Program-made: the position numbers and the translations under genes
Shown here: positions 55,696 to 64,000 of the stretch, piece by piece
Layout of the letters: each line of letters begins with the position of its first letter
How positions within the stretch are numbered: the first letter of the stretch is position 1
The notes under the pieces: generated by a model
Told to the model about the DNA's origin: nothing
The model's database searches: none
What the model saw: the letters and a program-made list of their open reading frames with translations, nothing else
Origin: Aureliella helgolandensis
GTDB taxonomy: Bacteria > Planctomycetota > Planctomycetia > Pirellulales > Pirellulaceae
Direction: 5' to 3'
Length of the DNA stretch: 64,000 nt
Assembly (NCBI RefSeq): GCF_007752135.1
Contig: NZ_CP036298.1
Location: 2,666,001 to 2,730,000, forward strand

Positions 55696-56760
55696 ATGGT
55701 GATAAGCAAAGGCGGCTTGCGTGAAAAACGCCGGCCTGGTTTTACCCTGATTGAATTGCTAGTCGTGATTGCAATCGTGGGAATTCTAGTTGGCTTGCTA
55801 CTTCCTGCCGTGCAGACCGCTCGAGAGTCCGCGCGTCGCCTAGCCTGTCAAAATAATCTCAAGCAGTTGGGGCTCGCTGCACAGAACTTTGAAGCTGCTT
55901 TTCAAAGGTTTCCAACTGGCTTTGATGGGCCAGCTCAAGCCAATTTGAATACCGATTTTCGATGGTGGGACGATTACAGTTCGTTTCCCAATGTCGGCAC
56001 GCTGGTGTTCATCATGCCCTTCATGGAGCTGGGAGCTGTCAGTCAACCGTTCAGTGACTATCGGGATTTGAACCTCGACAAGACCTACCACCATGCGGCT
56101 CTCGGCCAACTCGGTAGATACTCCAGTTGGTGGAGCAATGCCAACTCGGCCACTCCTCTTTGGAACCCCTACGGTCAGTACCGCATTGGGACCCTTCTGT
56201 GCCCTTCGGATGACGCGTATAGTAACACCGAGGGGGAGGTGATTATGACCGCGACTTGGACAGGTGCGGATGGTGGTGGGCGTGTTGGCTTGCTTCCGTT
56301 CAGTACCCGTACCGAAGCGGGGCGCACCAATTATCTAGGTGTCACTGGGCAGATGGGGGGGCATGTCACGACCGGTTATTACGGAAAACGCCGCGGGATT
56401 TTTGGCAATCGCAGCAAATGCAAATTCGCATCCATGACGGATGGTTCGTCCAATATTTTGATGTTCGGCGAAGTGACCGGCGTATATGCCGACTGGGATT
56501 CGTTTGAGAAGCGAACTGGTCGCGTGCGGTCGTACCTCTGGACGCACAACGGCTTGCCGACAGAATTGCACGATCCCTGGTATCGGGAATACACCACCTG
56601 GGGACACCAATATCTCTTTTCCAGTATGCATGCTGGCGGCGCAAGCAATTGGAATCTGGCAGATGGATCGGTGCGCACCATGACGGATTCTCTCGATTTT
56701 AAGACATTCCTGAATATGTCGGGAATTGCCGATGGAGCCGTGGTAACGCACCCAGAATGA
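55696..56760 (+). CDS. DUF1559 protein with type IV prepilin-like N-terminus
   Basis: 354 residues from ATG 55696. The prepilin cleavage signal and hydrophobic helix are [20 protein letters not shown], followed by [20 protein letters not shown] and [13 protein letters not shown]. The C-terminal DUF1559 hallmark, His-x9-Asp-Gly, is [18 protein letters not shown]. Proteins of this family are abundant in planctomycetes and look like pilin- or pseudopilin-like surface proteins; their exact role is unknown. A small lipoprotein gene follows 28 bases downstream. Confidence 0.93.
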   Translation: MVISKGGLREKRRPGFTLIELLVVIAIVGILVGLLLPAVQTARESARRLACQNNLKQLGLAAQNFEAAFQRFPTGFDGPAQANLNTDFRWWDDYSSFPNVGTLVFIMPFMELGAVSQPFSDYRDLNLDKTYHHAALGQLGRYSSWWSNANSATPLWNPYGQYRIGTLLCPSDDAYSNTEGEVIMTATWTGADGGGRVGLLPFSTRTEAGRTNYLGVTGQMGGHVTTGYYGKRRGIFGNRSKCKFASMTDGSSNILMFGEVTGVYADWDSFEKRTGRVRSYLWTHNGLPTELHDPWYREYTTWGHQYLFSSMHAGGASNWNLADGSVRTMTDSLDFKTFLNMSGIADGAVVTHPE

Positions 56761-56788
56761 TCTCTTTGTCATCAAGGAATTTGGAAAG

Positions 56789-56971
56789 ATGAGGATTGCT
56801 GTCCTAGTTGCCCTACTAGCCTGCTGCAGCTGCGGCAGGGATACTTCGGTTACGGTCCCCTCGAATGCGACCAATGAAGCGCCCTCGCAAGGCCCTATTG
56901 TTGGAGAAGAGGGGGGCCAAGCGGGTGCGGATGACGGGGGAGGAGCACACCAGCTCAACCCTCGGAACTAG
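56789..56971 (+). CDS. Small lipoprotein
   Basis: 60 residues from ATG 56789, with GGAAAG six bases upstream. The lipoprotein signal MRIAVLVALLAC has a good lipobox (LLAC) with Cys12 as the likely lipidated residue. The rest is short, polar and Gly/Glu-rich with no fold evident. It follows the DUF1559 gene by 28 bases, a common pairing in these bacteria, and may be the partner lipoprotein of that surface protein. Confidence 0.75.
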   Translation: MRIAVLVALLACCSCGRDTSVTVPSNATNEAPSQGPIVGEEGGQAGADDGGGAHQLNPRN

Positions 56972-57119
56972 TCGTCTTCCCCAGAGTTTCGCAAGAATTC
57001 GCTCCCACGATGGGAGCTGTCTGCAGTCGGCGGAACAACCCATGCTAGTCGTATCACGGTGGCTCACCCACCGATATTTCAACGCCATGTCCTCTTTCTC
57101 TGAATGCACTTAAACTCCG

Positions 57120-58004
57120 ATGGGCATCTACGATCGCGACTATTACCGTGAAGATGAGTTAAGGCCCATTCGACCGTGGGACAATCGGTCCATGGTCAGT
57201 CTGCTGATCATCGCCAATGTGGCCGTATTCGTGCTCGACTTTCTCACCAAGTCCTCGGTGGGACGATTGACGGACGCGCTGGAATTGCGCCCGCAAGATT
57301 TGTACCACCCGCTTCAGTGGTACCGCACTTTGACCTATGGGTTTTGCCACGATTATCGAGGCATTGGGCATATTCTGTTCAATATGCTCACCCTCTATTT
57401 CTTGGGGCAAGGAGTTGAGCATAAGTACGGAAAGTGGGAGTTTCTGAGGATTTATCTCGTTTCCATTGTCCTTTGTGGCTTTGTTTGGCTGGGCGTTCGC
57501 GGGGGCGCCGTTGGGCCTGGTGTCATCGGCGCATCGGGAGCGGTCACCACGATTGCCATGCTATTTGTGTTCTCCTATCCCCAGTCGACGCTGATGATTT
57601 ATGGCGTTGTGCCAGTCAAAGCTTGGGTGATCGGCATCGTGCTGGTGATCAGCAATCTTTTTGGACGTCAGGCCTACGTTGCTTATGACGTGCACTTGGT
57701 GGGGGCTGCCTTCGCGGCTGTTTACTTCTATGGCGGCCTGAATTTTGGCTTCCTGGAAAGTTGGTGGGGCAGTACTCAGACTTCCATTGCCCAGAAGCGC
57801 AAGGGGTTCAAAGTGCATCGTGGAGATTCGCACACGCCCGATGACTCCGATGCCAGGGGGACCTCCTCGGAAACTAAAGATGAAATTGAAGCGAACCTCA
57901 TCTTGGATAAAATCCATCGTGAAGGTCAGGACAGCCTGACCGCACGCGAGCGCAAGTTCATGGAGAATTACAGTCGCAAGCTCCGCCAGCGACGTGGTCT
58001 CTGA
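57120..58004 (+). CDS. Rhomboid family intramembrane serine protease
   Basis: 294 residues. Six or so membrane segments lie between about residues 25 and 220. The catalytic dyad is expected at Ser139 in GASGAV (GxSG motif) and His192 in YDVHLVGAAFA. WYRTLTYGFCHDYRGIGHILFNM contains the conserved HxxxN-type oxyanion/loop region. A polar ~80-residue C-terminal tail (KGFKVHRGDSHTPDDS onward) ends in a basic helix. Rhomboids cleave transmembrane helices in the lipid bilayer; the substrate cannot be deduced. It starts 148 bases after the small lipoprotein gene. Confidence 0.92.
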   Translation: MGIYDRDYYREDELRPIRPWDNRSMVSLLIIANVAVFVLDFLTKSSVGRLTDALELRPQDLYHPLQWYRTLTYGFCHDYRGIGHILFNMLTLYFLGQGVEHKYGKWEFLRIYLVSIVLCGFVWLGVRGGAVGPGVIGASGAVTTIAMLFVFSYPQSTLMIYGVVPVKAWVIGIVLVISNLFGRQAYVAYDVHLVGAAFAAVYFYGGLNFGFLESWWGSTQTSIAQKRKGFKVHRGDSHTPDDSDARGTSSETKDEIEANLILDKIHREGQDSLTARERKFMENYSRKLRQRRGL

Positions 58005-58116
58005 ACAGGCCTGTCTGAGGGCGATTTCTGCCGCACTGCACCTACCGAATTATTGCTACGGAATGCGCCGAGGCGCATCGGCTCATTCTTTCCATTCAAA
58101 ATAGACCGATCCAATT

Positions 58117-59382
58117 ATGTCAACAGCCACTTCGTTTCCAACGCTCCGTTCCCAAATTGCCGGTATGGCTGTCACGGAGCTAGCGGATCGCTTCGGAACT
58201 CCTTGCTACGTTTACGATTGGTCCATTATCGCCCGACGGATTGCCGACCTGCAATTGTTTGACGGAGTGCGCTACGCCCAAAAGGCTTTGTCGAACATCG
58301 CAATCCTCGACCGCATGCGTCGGCACGGTGTGGTCGTCGACGCGGTCAGCGCGGGCGAAATTGAACGCGCCCTGGCCGCTGGCTTCCGTCCCGATACCCA
58401 TCCGGCCGGCATCGTCTATACGGCGGATGTATTTGACCAAGCTGCTTTAGATTTGGTGGTTCAACACAACATTCCGGTCAACTGCGGCTCTCCCGACATG
58501 ATTGACCAACTGGGGGCTGTTGCTCCCGGACGCAATATTGCACTCCGCATCAACCCCGGCTTCGGCCATGGCCATAGCCAAAAGACCAATACTGGAGGGC
58601 CACAATCGAAGCACGGGATTTGGCACGAGGCAATCGACGACTGCTTGGTCCGCGCCGATCGGCACGGCTTGACGGTGACTTCGATGCACATGCACATTGG
58701 CAGTGGTACCGACATCGAACACTTGGCTCAAGTGTGTGGAGCCATGGAGAAGGCTTGTGAAACGGTGGGGCGTACGGTGCAGACCATTAGCGCCGGAGGG
58801 GGCCTGCCGGTTCCGTATCGTGAGGACCAAGCCTACGTCGATATCGAAGAGTACTTCGGATTATGGAATACGACTCGCAACCGATTGCAGGATAAATTTG
58901 GTCACGCCATTGAGCTGGAGATCGAACCGGGAAGATTCCTGGTTGCAGAGAGTGGCTATTTGTTGGCAGAAATTCGTGCAGTCAAAGAGATGGGAGAGAA
59001 CACGTTCTACCTGCTCGATGCAGGTTTTAATGATCTGGCTCGACCAATTCTCTACGGGGCATATCATCCCATCTCCATTGCGCACCGTGGTCCCGTCAGT
59101 GGACTACAACGCGATGTTGTTGTGGGGGGGCCGCTCTGCGAATCGGGAGATATCTTCACGCAAGAGGAGGGCGGTTTTGTCTCGCGCCGCACGCTGCCCG
59201 TTGCAACGGTCGGCGATATCGTGGTGTTGGAAGTTGCAGGTGCCTATTGCTTTGCGATGGCGAGCAATTACAACAGCAAGTACCGCTGCCCAGAAGTCCT
59301 GCTCGAGAATGGCGAGGCGAAAGTCATTCGCCGACGCGAAACCGCCAGCGATTTGATGGGACTCGAGACCATCCCCGAGTAA
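58117..59382 (+). CDS. lysA: Diaminopimelate decarboxylase
   Basis: 421 residues, full length. It decarboxylates meso-diaminopimelate to lysine using PLP. The PLP-lysine is Lys56 in RYAQKALSN. GGGLPVPY binds phosphate, HMHIGSG and EIEPGRFLVAESGYLLAE are further alanine racemase-fold signatures, and GPLCESGDIFT carries the active-site Cys. Start at ATG 58117 gives a natural N-terminus. Lysine is also the substrate of EpmB encoded at 47391-48419, but no direct link is implied. It faces the cyclopropane synthase gene tail to tail. Confidence 0.95.
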   Translation: MSTATSFPTLRSQIAGMAVTELADRFGTPCYVYDWSIIARRIADLQLFDGVRYAQKALSNIAILDRMRRHGVVVDAVSAGEIERALAAGFRPDTHPAGIVYTADVFDQAALDLVVQHNIPVNCGSPDMIDQLGAVAPGRNIALRINPGFGHGHSQKTNTGGPQSKHGIWHEAIDDCLVRADRHGLTVTSMHMHIGSGTDIEHLAQVCGAMEKACETVGRTVQTISAGGGLPVPYREDQAYVDIEEYFGLWNTTRNRLQDKFGHAIELEIEPGRFLVAESGYLLAEIRAVKEMGENTFYLLDAGFNDLARPILYGAYHPISIAHRGPVSGLQRDVVVGGPLCESGDIFTQEEGGFVSRRTLPVATVGDIVVLEVAGAYCFAMASNYNSKYRCPEVLLENGEAKVIRRRETASDLMGLETIPE

Positions 59383-59398
59383 TGCCCCGTACCCGAAA

Positions 59399-60742
59399 CT
59401 AAGCGGCGCGGCGCCGTGGCTCAGGTGTGTAAAGGTGTTCCCGCGTGGGGGGCATTCCGGAATGTCCCTTTTTAAACTGGTTCGAAGCCACGGTTTGGAA
59501 GATGCGAGCCGTGCCATCGGTCAGCGCCATGCAGACGCCTGCCAAGTACAGCAGCCACATGCGGTATTTTTCTTCTCCAATTAGTTGAATGGCTTCATCA
59601 CGATTGGCCTGCAAGCGATTCGCCCAGTGCTCACAGGTTAGTCCATAGTGGTCGCGCCAGCCTTCCACATCATGAACTTCCAGGCCGGTGAACTCCATGC
59701 AATCCACTACGTGCCCTTGGTGATCGAGTTCTCCGCCTGGAAAAATGTACTTGGTCAGCAGACGACGCTCTGGAGAATTGCGCCGGAATGCTTTGGGGCT
59801 CGATTTCGCTGGACGTGTTATCGCATGATTCAGAAACAGGCCGCCAGGGGCCAATACGGATCGTACCTTTTGCATATACTTCGGTAGATTGGCGATCCCC
59901 ACGTGTTCCGCCATCCCGATGGAGGCGACTTTATCGAAAGTGCCCTGCAAATCGTTGTAGTCGCAGATGGCTGCCGTTACGCGTCCGGTCAGGCCGCGAC
60001 GGGCAATTTTCTCTTGCGTGACCTCCAATTGCGCATCGGATAGTGTAATTCCATGGGCCTTTACACCGTAGTGCTCCGCAGCGTGGCAAATTAAGGCCCC
60101 CCATCCGCAACCGATATCGAGCAGGCGATCGTTCGGCTGCAATTGCAGTTTCCGGCAGATCATATCCAGCTTGTTTTGTTGCGCCTGTTCCAAGGTTTCA
60201 TTCCAGTCACGGAAATACCCACAGGAGTAGACCATCTCATCGTCTAGAAACAACTTGTAGAAGTCGTTGCTGATGTCATAGTGAAATTGGATGAATTCGC
60301 GATTGTCGATTTGCTTGCGTTGATGTCCGGTATCATCGCCGTCGAACCGCAATTGGCTTTTGACATTCATGTCGCGGGACAGGCCAAAATTGAAGGCCAG
60401 TCGTACCAACAGTGACTTGGGCAGGCTCCGCGATGTGCGTTTGGCACCTTTGACTCGCATGGTCCGCATGAAGGAGACGAGATTGCCGCCATGAAAATCG
60501 ATATTGCCTCGAGCATACTGACACAGCAGGTTCTCGGCAGTCGGGCGACGGATCAGCGAGCCGATCACGCCAGGCCCTGCAATCGACAGCTCATATCCAG
60601 GAAGGGGATCATGCCCCAGCGGGACGACATCTCCGTCCCAGAGGCGAATGGAGATGCGGCTGTCGAGTTTTTCAGCCAGTACTCGAAATAGTTCTTTGGC
60701 GGTCGCGAGCTGCCGGGCGCGTCGTTCAACTTTACTTAACAA
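59399..60742 (-). CDS. cfa: Cyclopropane-fatty-acyl-phospholipid synthase
   Basis: 447 residues. It methylates the double bond of membrane phospholipid acyl chains using S-adenosylmethionine. The N-terminal lipid-binding part is followed by HYDISNDFYKLFLDDEMVYS, the SAM site LLDIGCGWGALICHAAEHYG, GITLSDAQLEVTQEKIAR and SIGMAEHVG. The C-terminus has YIFPGGELDHQGHV and HYGLTCEHWANRLQANRDE. The length fits Cfa. Related methyltransferases (for example mycolic-acid cyclopropane synthases) share these motifs. It has no clear operon partner. Confidence 0.92.
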   Translation of the reverse strand: MLSKVERRARQLATAKELFRVLAEKLDSRISIRLWDGDVVPLGHDPLPGYELSIAGPGVIGSLIRRPTAENLLCQYARGNIDFHGGNLVSFMRTMRVKGAKRTSRSLPKSLLVRLAFNFGLSRDMNVKSQLRFDGDDTGHQRKQIDNREFIQFHYDISNDFYKLFLDDEMVYSCGYFRDWNETLEQAQQNKLDMICRKLQLQPNDRLLDIGCGWGALICHAAEHYGVKAHGITLSDAQLEVTQEKIARRGLTGRVTAAICDYNDLQGTFDKVASIGMAEHVGIANLPKYMQKVRSVLAPGGLFLNHAITRPAKSSPKAFRRNSPERRLLTKYIFPGGELDHQGHVVDCMEFTGLEVHDVEGWRDHYGLTCEHWANRLQANRDEAIQLIGEEKYRMWLLYLAGVCMALTDGTARIFQTVASNQFKKGHSGMPPTREHLYTPEPRRRAA

Positions 60743-61222
60743 CTCACTGTCTCCCTATAATTTTCTTGCTGACGGCAAGTGCTAGCAATCGAAGAGTGCT
60801 TTGCCGACGCCAAAGCTTCGGTTATGGGGCCAACGTTGGATCATGCGGCCCTAATGCGAATCCGGAGGGGAACGCTCTCCCGGTCGAATCGTTTGCCGTT
60901 CGGCAGTTCGGTCCGGTATGACCCAAACACCGCTACCCATGGCGCACCACTATGTCACTTAAAGCAGATTTTGGGACGCACTGTCAATAGAATTCGTGGC
61001 GCTGTCCAGTGACTCGCCTGAAGGCGGTTTGTGGCGACTGGCAGGCTGCAAATGTGAGGGCTTAGCCGGGCTTGGAGTGTGTTAGGAGGTCATCGGTTTG
61101 GGGGACGGGCAGTAGCCGGATTGCCGGGGGAACTACAGCGGTGCTCCACACTGCGCGACACAGGTATGATAAACTGCGACGATCTTAAATTGTCGCCAAA
61201 ATGTAGGAGTACGCATCGTCGA
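60743..61222. other. Intergenic region between divergent cfa and sensor kinase genes
   Basis: 480 bases upstream of both genes. Promoters of both should lie here. Short frames show no protein character, and I saw no clear repeat. Confidence 0.35.
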
Positions 61223-64000
61223 ATGTTTAACATTGGCGGCAAGTTGAAATCCCCATTTGTATTTGTCGCGCGTTTCATTGCCCCTGCTGCGAACGTGACG
61301 ATGATGCTGTGGTGCCTGCTGAATACAAGTGCGGGAAGTGTCCAGGCTCAGGATACTTCAGTCGCTGCCGCATCGCCGGTCATTACGACGCTGCGCGACT
61401 TGCGCGAACAACGCGGTAAGCATGTGAGCGGGGAGGAGCCGCTTCGCCGAATTGACATGCAAGTCCGGCTGACCTTCTTCTCACCTACTTGGAATCGATT
61501 CCGGGTTCAGCAGCATGGAGAAGATCATTGGTGCGTCAGTTCCCGTGAACACTTCGATGTGCTCAAGACCGCAAAGCTAGGGGATCTACTTCGAATTCGA
61601 GGGACCGACGGCTTTGCCAAGCCTGTCTTGAACGTGGAATCGCTTGAGTTCCTCGCGTCCGGAAGCGAACGCGACCTGCTGCGTCTCCCCGCCTTTCGGG
61701 ATGGCAAACCGAACCTATGGAAATTTGTGACTTACACCGGTACCGTCGCAGAGGTTTTTGGAGCAAAAGACTCGATTCGTATTAGGTTCGAGGATCCCGA
61801 ACGCGTCATCCGTGCGCTGATCTTTGACACCACTGCGACGCCCCAACAGTTGAATCTCGTTGGCCAGCGGGTGCAGGTCTCGGGGTTGATGGAGACGGCT
61901 ACGGAACGCTCGACTGGAAAAAAGAGTGGGTATCGATTGGTTGTCAAAGAGTTTTCCCAGCTGCGCTTGGAACCGAATTCCAATGTGGACAGCATTCCAC
62001 TGACGCAGCTACGCCGAGATACGCAAATTTTGTACGTTGGTGAAGATTACTACATTGCCGACGGTTGTCGATTTACCTGCGAGCATTCGGATGGATTGTT
62101 GCCGGGCCGCCTCGTGGAAGTTGGACTGGGGGATTGGCAGCCTGAATCCTCCATGGGGCACGCGAAATGGCTTGTGCAAGGGGACATGCTTGCGCTGGCT
62201 CGCCCCCCCTTGCTGACTGCCGCGCAGATAGCGGACTCCGGCGACTTTTATCGGCGAGCAACCATTGTTGGTCGCGTGAAAAAGTGCGTGGTGGAGCACG
62301 GGGTTGCTCAGCTATTAGTCGCCTCTGGAGAGGAATTATTTACCGCCCAAGTCATGCACCGATTGCTACCAGAATGGGACGGTGAAAATTCCTTCGAAAT
62401 CAATCACGTTCCAGGCACGCAAGTCCGCCTTACGGGCGTGATTGATCGGCTGGAGACTGCCGCCAACGGCAGCCATTTCCTAATGCACGTTGCCGATAGC
62501 GGTGATGTGGAAGTTCTTTCCTTGCCCGTCCAGTTTCGCACCGATCACGTCAAGTGGATGATTGCGACGCTCGTCGTTCTTGGGCTAGGGGTTGTCGCAT
62601 GGCAGATCGGTCTGCGACGGCAAGTCCACCTAGCGACTCAAAAATTGCGTTCACTGAATGCCAGTGGGCTAGCCACATCCCGCGCGGCGCGTGACGGCAT
62701 TCTGGTCTTCGACACCGACCGTAGGGTGACGCAAGCCGATGGGAAACTGGCGGAAATGTTCAACAGTGGATTTGTGGTGGGCGCTACGGCGGACGCTACC
62801 TTGCAGAACAAGTTGCTCCATCTCTTCGCACGCCCAGAGGAATTTCGAGAATTCTGGGCAAACGCATTCGCCTCAGAGAACCTGGCGAGAACCGCAGAGT
62901 TCGCTTCGCAGGCGGTCCAGGGATGGCTATCTGTCTACACCGGACCAGTGGTCGACGATCAAGGTGCAAATGTCGGGCGAATTTGGACTTTTGATGATAT
63001 CACGCACCGCAAGAAGCTCGATATGGAGTCGTTGCATTCACAAAAGATTAACGCCATTGGTCGCTTGGCAGGTGGCATCGCGCATGATTTTAACAATTTG
63101 TTGCATGTCATCGGCTCCAGCTTGGAAATATTGACCGTCGAGAAGGCTCCCGCTAAAGTTAGCGAACAATTGGCGACGGTCTCGAGTGCAATTGAACGAG
63201 CTTCGGAGCTGACCAATCAACTCCTTACCTTCTCGAAACCGGGACAACTGAAAACCGAGGCATTCGATGCGAACGAACTTGTCGCACGCGTTGCCCAGAC
63301 GGTCCGCAGTCGGTTGTCAGAGAGTATCCATATTCGAACGTCACCAGAGACCGGTGTCTGGCCTGTCGAGGGGGATGTAGGGCAACTGGAACATGTACTG
63401 ATCAATCTCTGCAACAATGCAGGAGATGCAATTCCTCAACGCCCGGGAAACATTGAGATACGCGTTTGCAATACGATGCATGAGTCGCTAGGCGAGTGCG
63501 TGCAACTGGCCGTGATTGACGATGGTGTTGGCATGTCAAGCGAGGTTTTGGAACGAATCTTCGAACCTTTTTTTACCACCAAACAATTCGGACATGGTGC
63601 AGGACTGGGGCTTTCGATTGCTTTTGGTGTCGTTTCACAGCATCAGGGGAAAATCGAGTGTCATTCGGAAGTTGGGAAGGGCACGCAGTTCTCTATCTAC
63701 CTGCCTCTCACTAGACAACCAAAGGTATCGGAGGGGCGACCTCAACAGGCGCTGACTACGGGTATGCCGGAGAATCTGAAGATATTGGTGGTCGATGATG
63801 AACCCTTAATCATCAAGTCCTTCGAATTACTATTGCCACAACTTGGCCATCGCGTTGTGAGTGCCAAAGGCGGCCTGGAGGCCCTGGCTAGACTGGCCAC
63901 GGATAGTGAATTCGACCTCATCCTGCTGGACCTTACGATGCCCGGCATGTCGGGCCTGGAGACTTTGGCTGAGATTCGAAGCCTGTCTCGCGATATTCCT
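61223..64000 (+). CDS. Hybrid histidine kinase-response regulator (partial, runs off the right edge)
   Basis: At least 926 residues from ATG 61223, still open at base 64000. An N-terminal export signal (about 20-40) precedes ~400 residues that should lie outside the cytoplasm. One membrane helix at about 446-467 (IATLVVLGLGVVAW) and a PAS-like region follow. The kinase core has phospho-acceptor His621 in GRLAGGIAHDFNNLLHVIG, N box EHVLINLCNNAGDAI, G box DDGVGM and F/G2 region FEPFFTTKQFGHGAGLGLS. A receiver domain begins VVDDEP with phosphorylation site Asp903 in ILLDLTMPGMSG. The sensor part resembles no named ligand domain. An output domain beyond the right edge is possible. Confidence 0.92.
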   Translation, partial: MFNIGGKLKSPFVFVARFIAPAANVTMMLWCLLNTSAGSVQAQDTSVAAASPVITTLRDLREQRGKHVSGEEPLRRIDMQVRLTFFSPTWNRFRVQQHGEDHWCVSSREHFDVLKTAKLGDLLRIRGTDGFAKPVLNVESLEFLASGSERDLLRLPAFRDGKPNLWKFVTYTGTVAEVFGAKDSIRIRFEDPERVIRALIFDTTATPQQLNLVGQRVQVSGLMETATERSTGKKSGYRLVVKEFSQLRLEPNSNVDSIPLTQLRRDTQILYVGEDYYIADGCRFTCEHSDGLLPGRLVEVGLGDWQPESSMGHAKWLVQGDMLALARPPLLTAAQIADSGDFYRRATIVGRVKKCVVEHGVAQLLVASGEELFTAQVMHRLLPEWDGENSFEINHVPGTQVRLTGVIDRLETAANGSHFLMHVADSGDVEVLSLPVQFRTDHVKWMIATLVVLGLGVVAWQIGLRRQVHLATQKLRSLNASGLATSRAARDGILVFDTDRRVTQADGKLAEMFNSGFVVGATADATLQNKLLHLFARPEEFREFWANAFASENLARTAEFASQAVQGWLSVYTGPVVDDQGANVGRIWTFDDITHRKKLDMESLHSQKINAIGRLAGGIAHDFNNLLHVIGSSLEILTVEKAPAKVSEQLATVSSAIERASELTNQLLTFSKPGQLKTEAFDANELVARVAQTVRSRLSESIHIRTSPETGVWPVEGDVGQLEHVLINLCNNAGDAIPQRPGNIEIRVCNTMHESLGECVQLAVIDDGVGMSSEVLERIFEPFFTTKQFGHGAGLGLSIAFGVVSQHQGKIECHSEVGKGTQFSIYLPLTRQPKVSEGRPQQALTTGMPENLKILVVDDEPLIIKSFELLLPQLGHRVVSAKGGLEALARLATDSEFDLILLDLTMPGMSGLETLAEIRSLSRDIP

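Overview
The window reads as a chromosomal segment of a planctomycete, most likely of the Pirellulales. The evidence is a set of families that cluster in that phylum: a DUF1549/DUF1553 cytochrome-type protein followed by a DUF1501 protein, a DUF1559 prepilin-like protein with a small lipoprotein behind it, DUF1570 and DUF1571 proteins, secreted PQQ-propeller proteins, and a cysteine-rich secreted repeat protein. Gene density is moderate, with many intergenic gaps of 300-1000 bases. I saw no tRNA, rRNA, CRISPR array, prophage or plasmid functions.

Layout. 1-2638 (minus): a regulatory unit of an ECF sigma factor (frame apparently broken once), a membrane protein that is probably its anti-sigma factor, and a secreted protein running off the left edge. 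2890-5811 (plus): an exported GH5 glycosidase and an exported cellobiose 2-epimerase-type enzyme. 5924-9432 (minus): glycerol catabolism, glpD and glpK. 9761-17275 (minus): a secreted protein, a TolC-type outer-membrane protein with its own terminator, a PQQ-propeller protein, SlyX, and an S1-domain protein. 18116-23979: DUF937 and DCC proteins, purQ, an SMP-30-like protein, folP and a 3-hydroxyacyl-CoA dehydrogenase. 24197-31544: a DUF1570 metalloprotease-like protein, the cytochrome/DUF1501 pair and the Cys-rich protein. 32053-33646: an ISKra4-family insertion sequence, with a 13-unit 8-bp tandem array at its right end. 34176-43806: an HtrA protease, a 1503-residue double-propeller protein, a second microsatellite, a DUF1571 protein and two coupled unknown genes. 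43948-50005: a UPF1-like helicase, a lipoate-ligase-family protein, efp and divergent epmB, and folC. 50594-55362: an ABC exporter-like operon. 55696-60742: the DUF1559 protein and its lipoprotein, a rhomboid protease, lysA and a cyclopropane-fatty-acid synthase. 61223-64000: a hybrid sensor kinase cut by the right edge.

Links between genes. The GH5 enzyme and epimerase look like a two-step beta-glucan or mannan module working outside the cytoplasm. EF-P carries the modifiable Lys34 and sits 90 bases from the gene for the radical-SAM enzyme that isomerises the lysine used to modify it. The ABC ATPase, permease and a 657-residue membrane-anchored protein form one overlapping operon. folP and folC are both folate genes but lie far apart.

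I found no convincing new multi-gene system such as defence, secretion or biosynthesis. The most unusual items are the 33-cysteine secreted protein, the short GC-rich repeats upstream of the SMP-30 gene, the two homopolymer-like frame breaks, the apparent +1 frameshift site in the insertion sequence, and the 8-bp array that starts at the insertion sequence's right end. All assignments come from reading the sequence; no database search was run.
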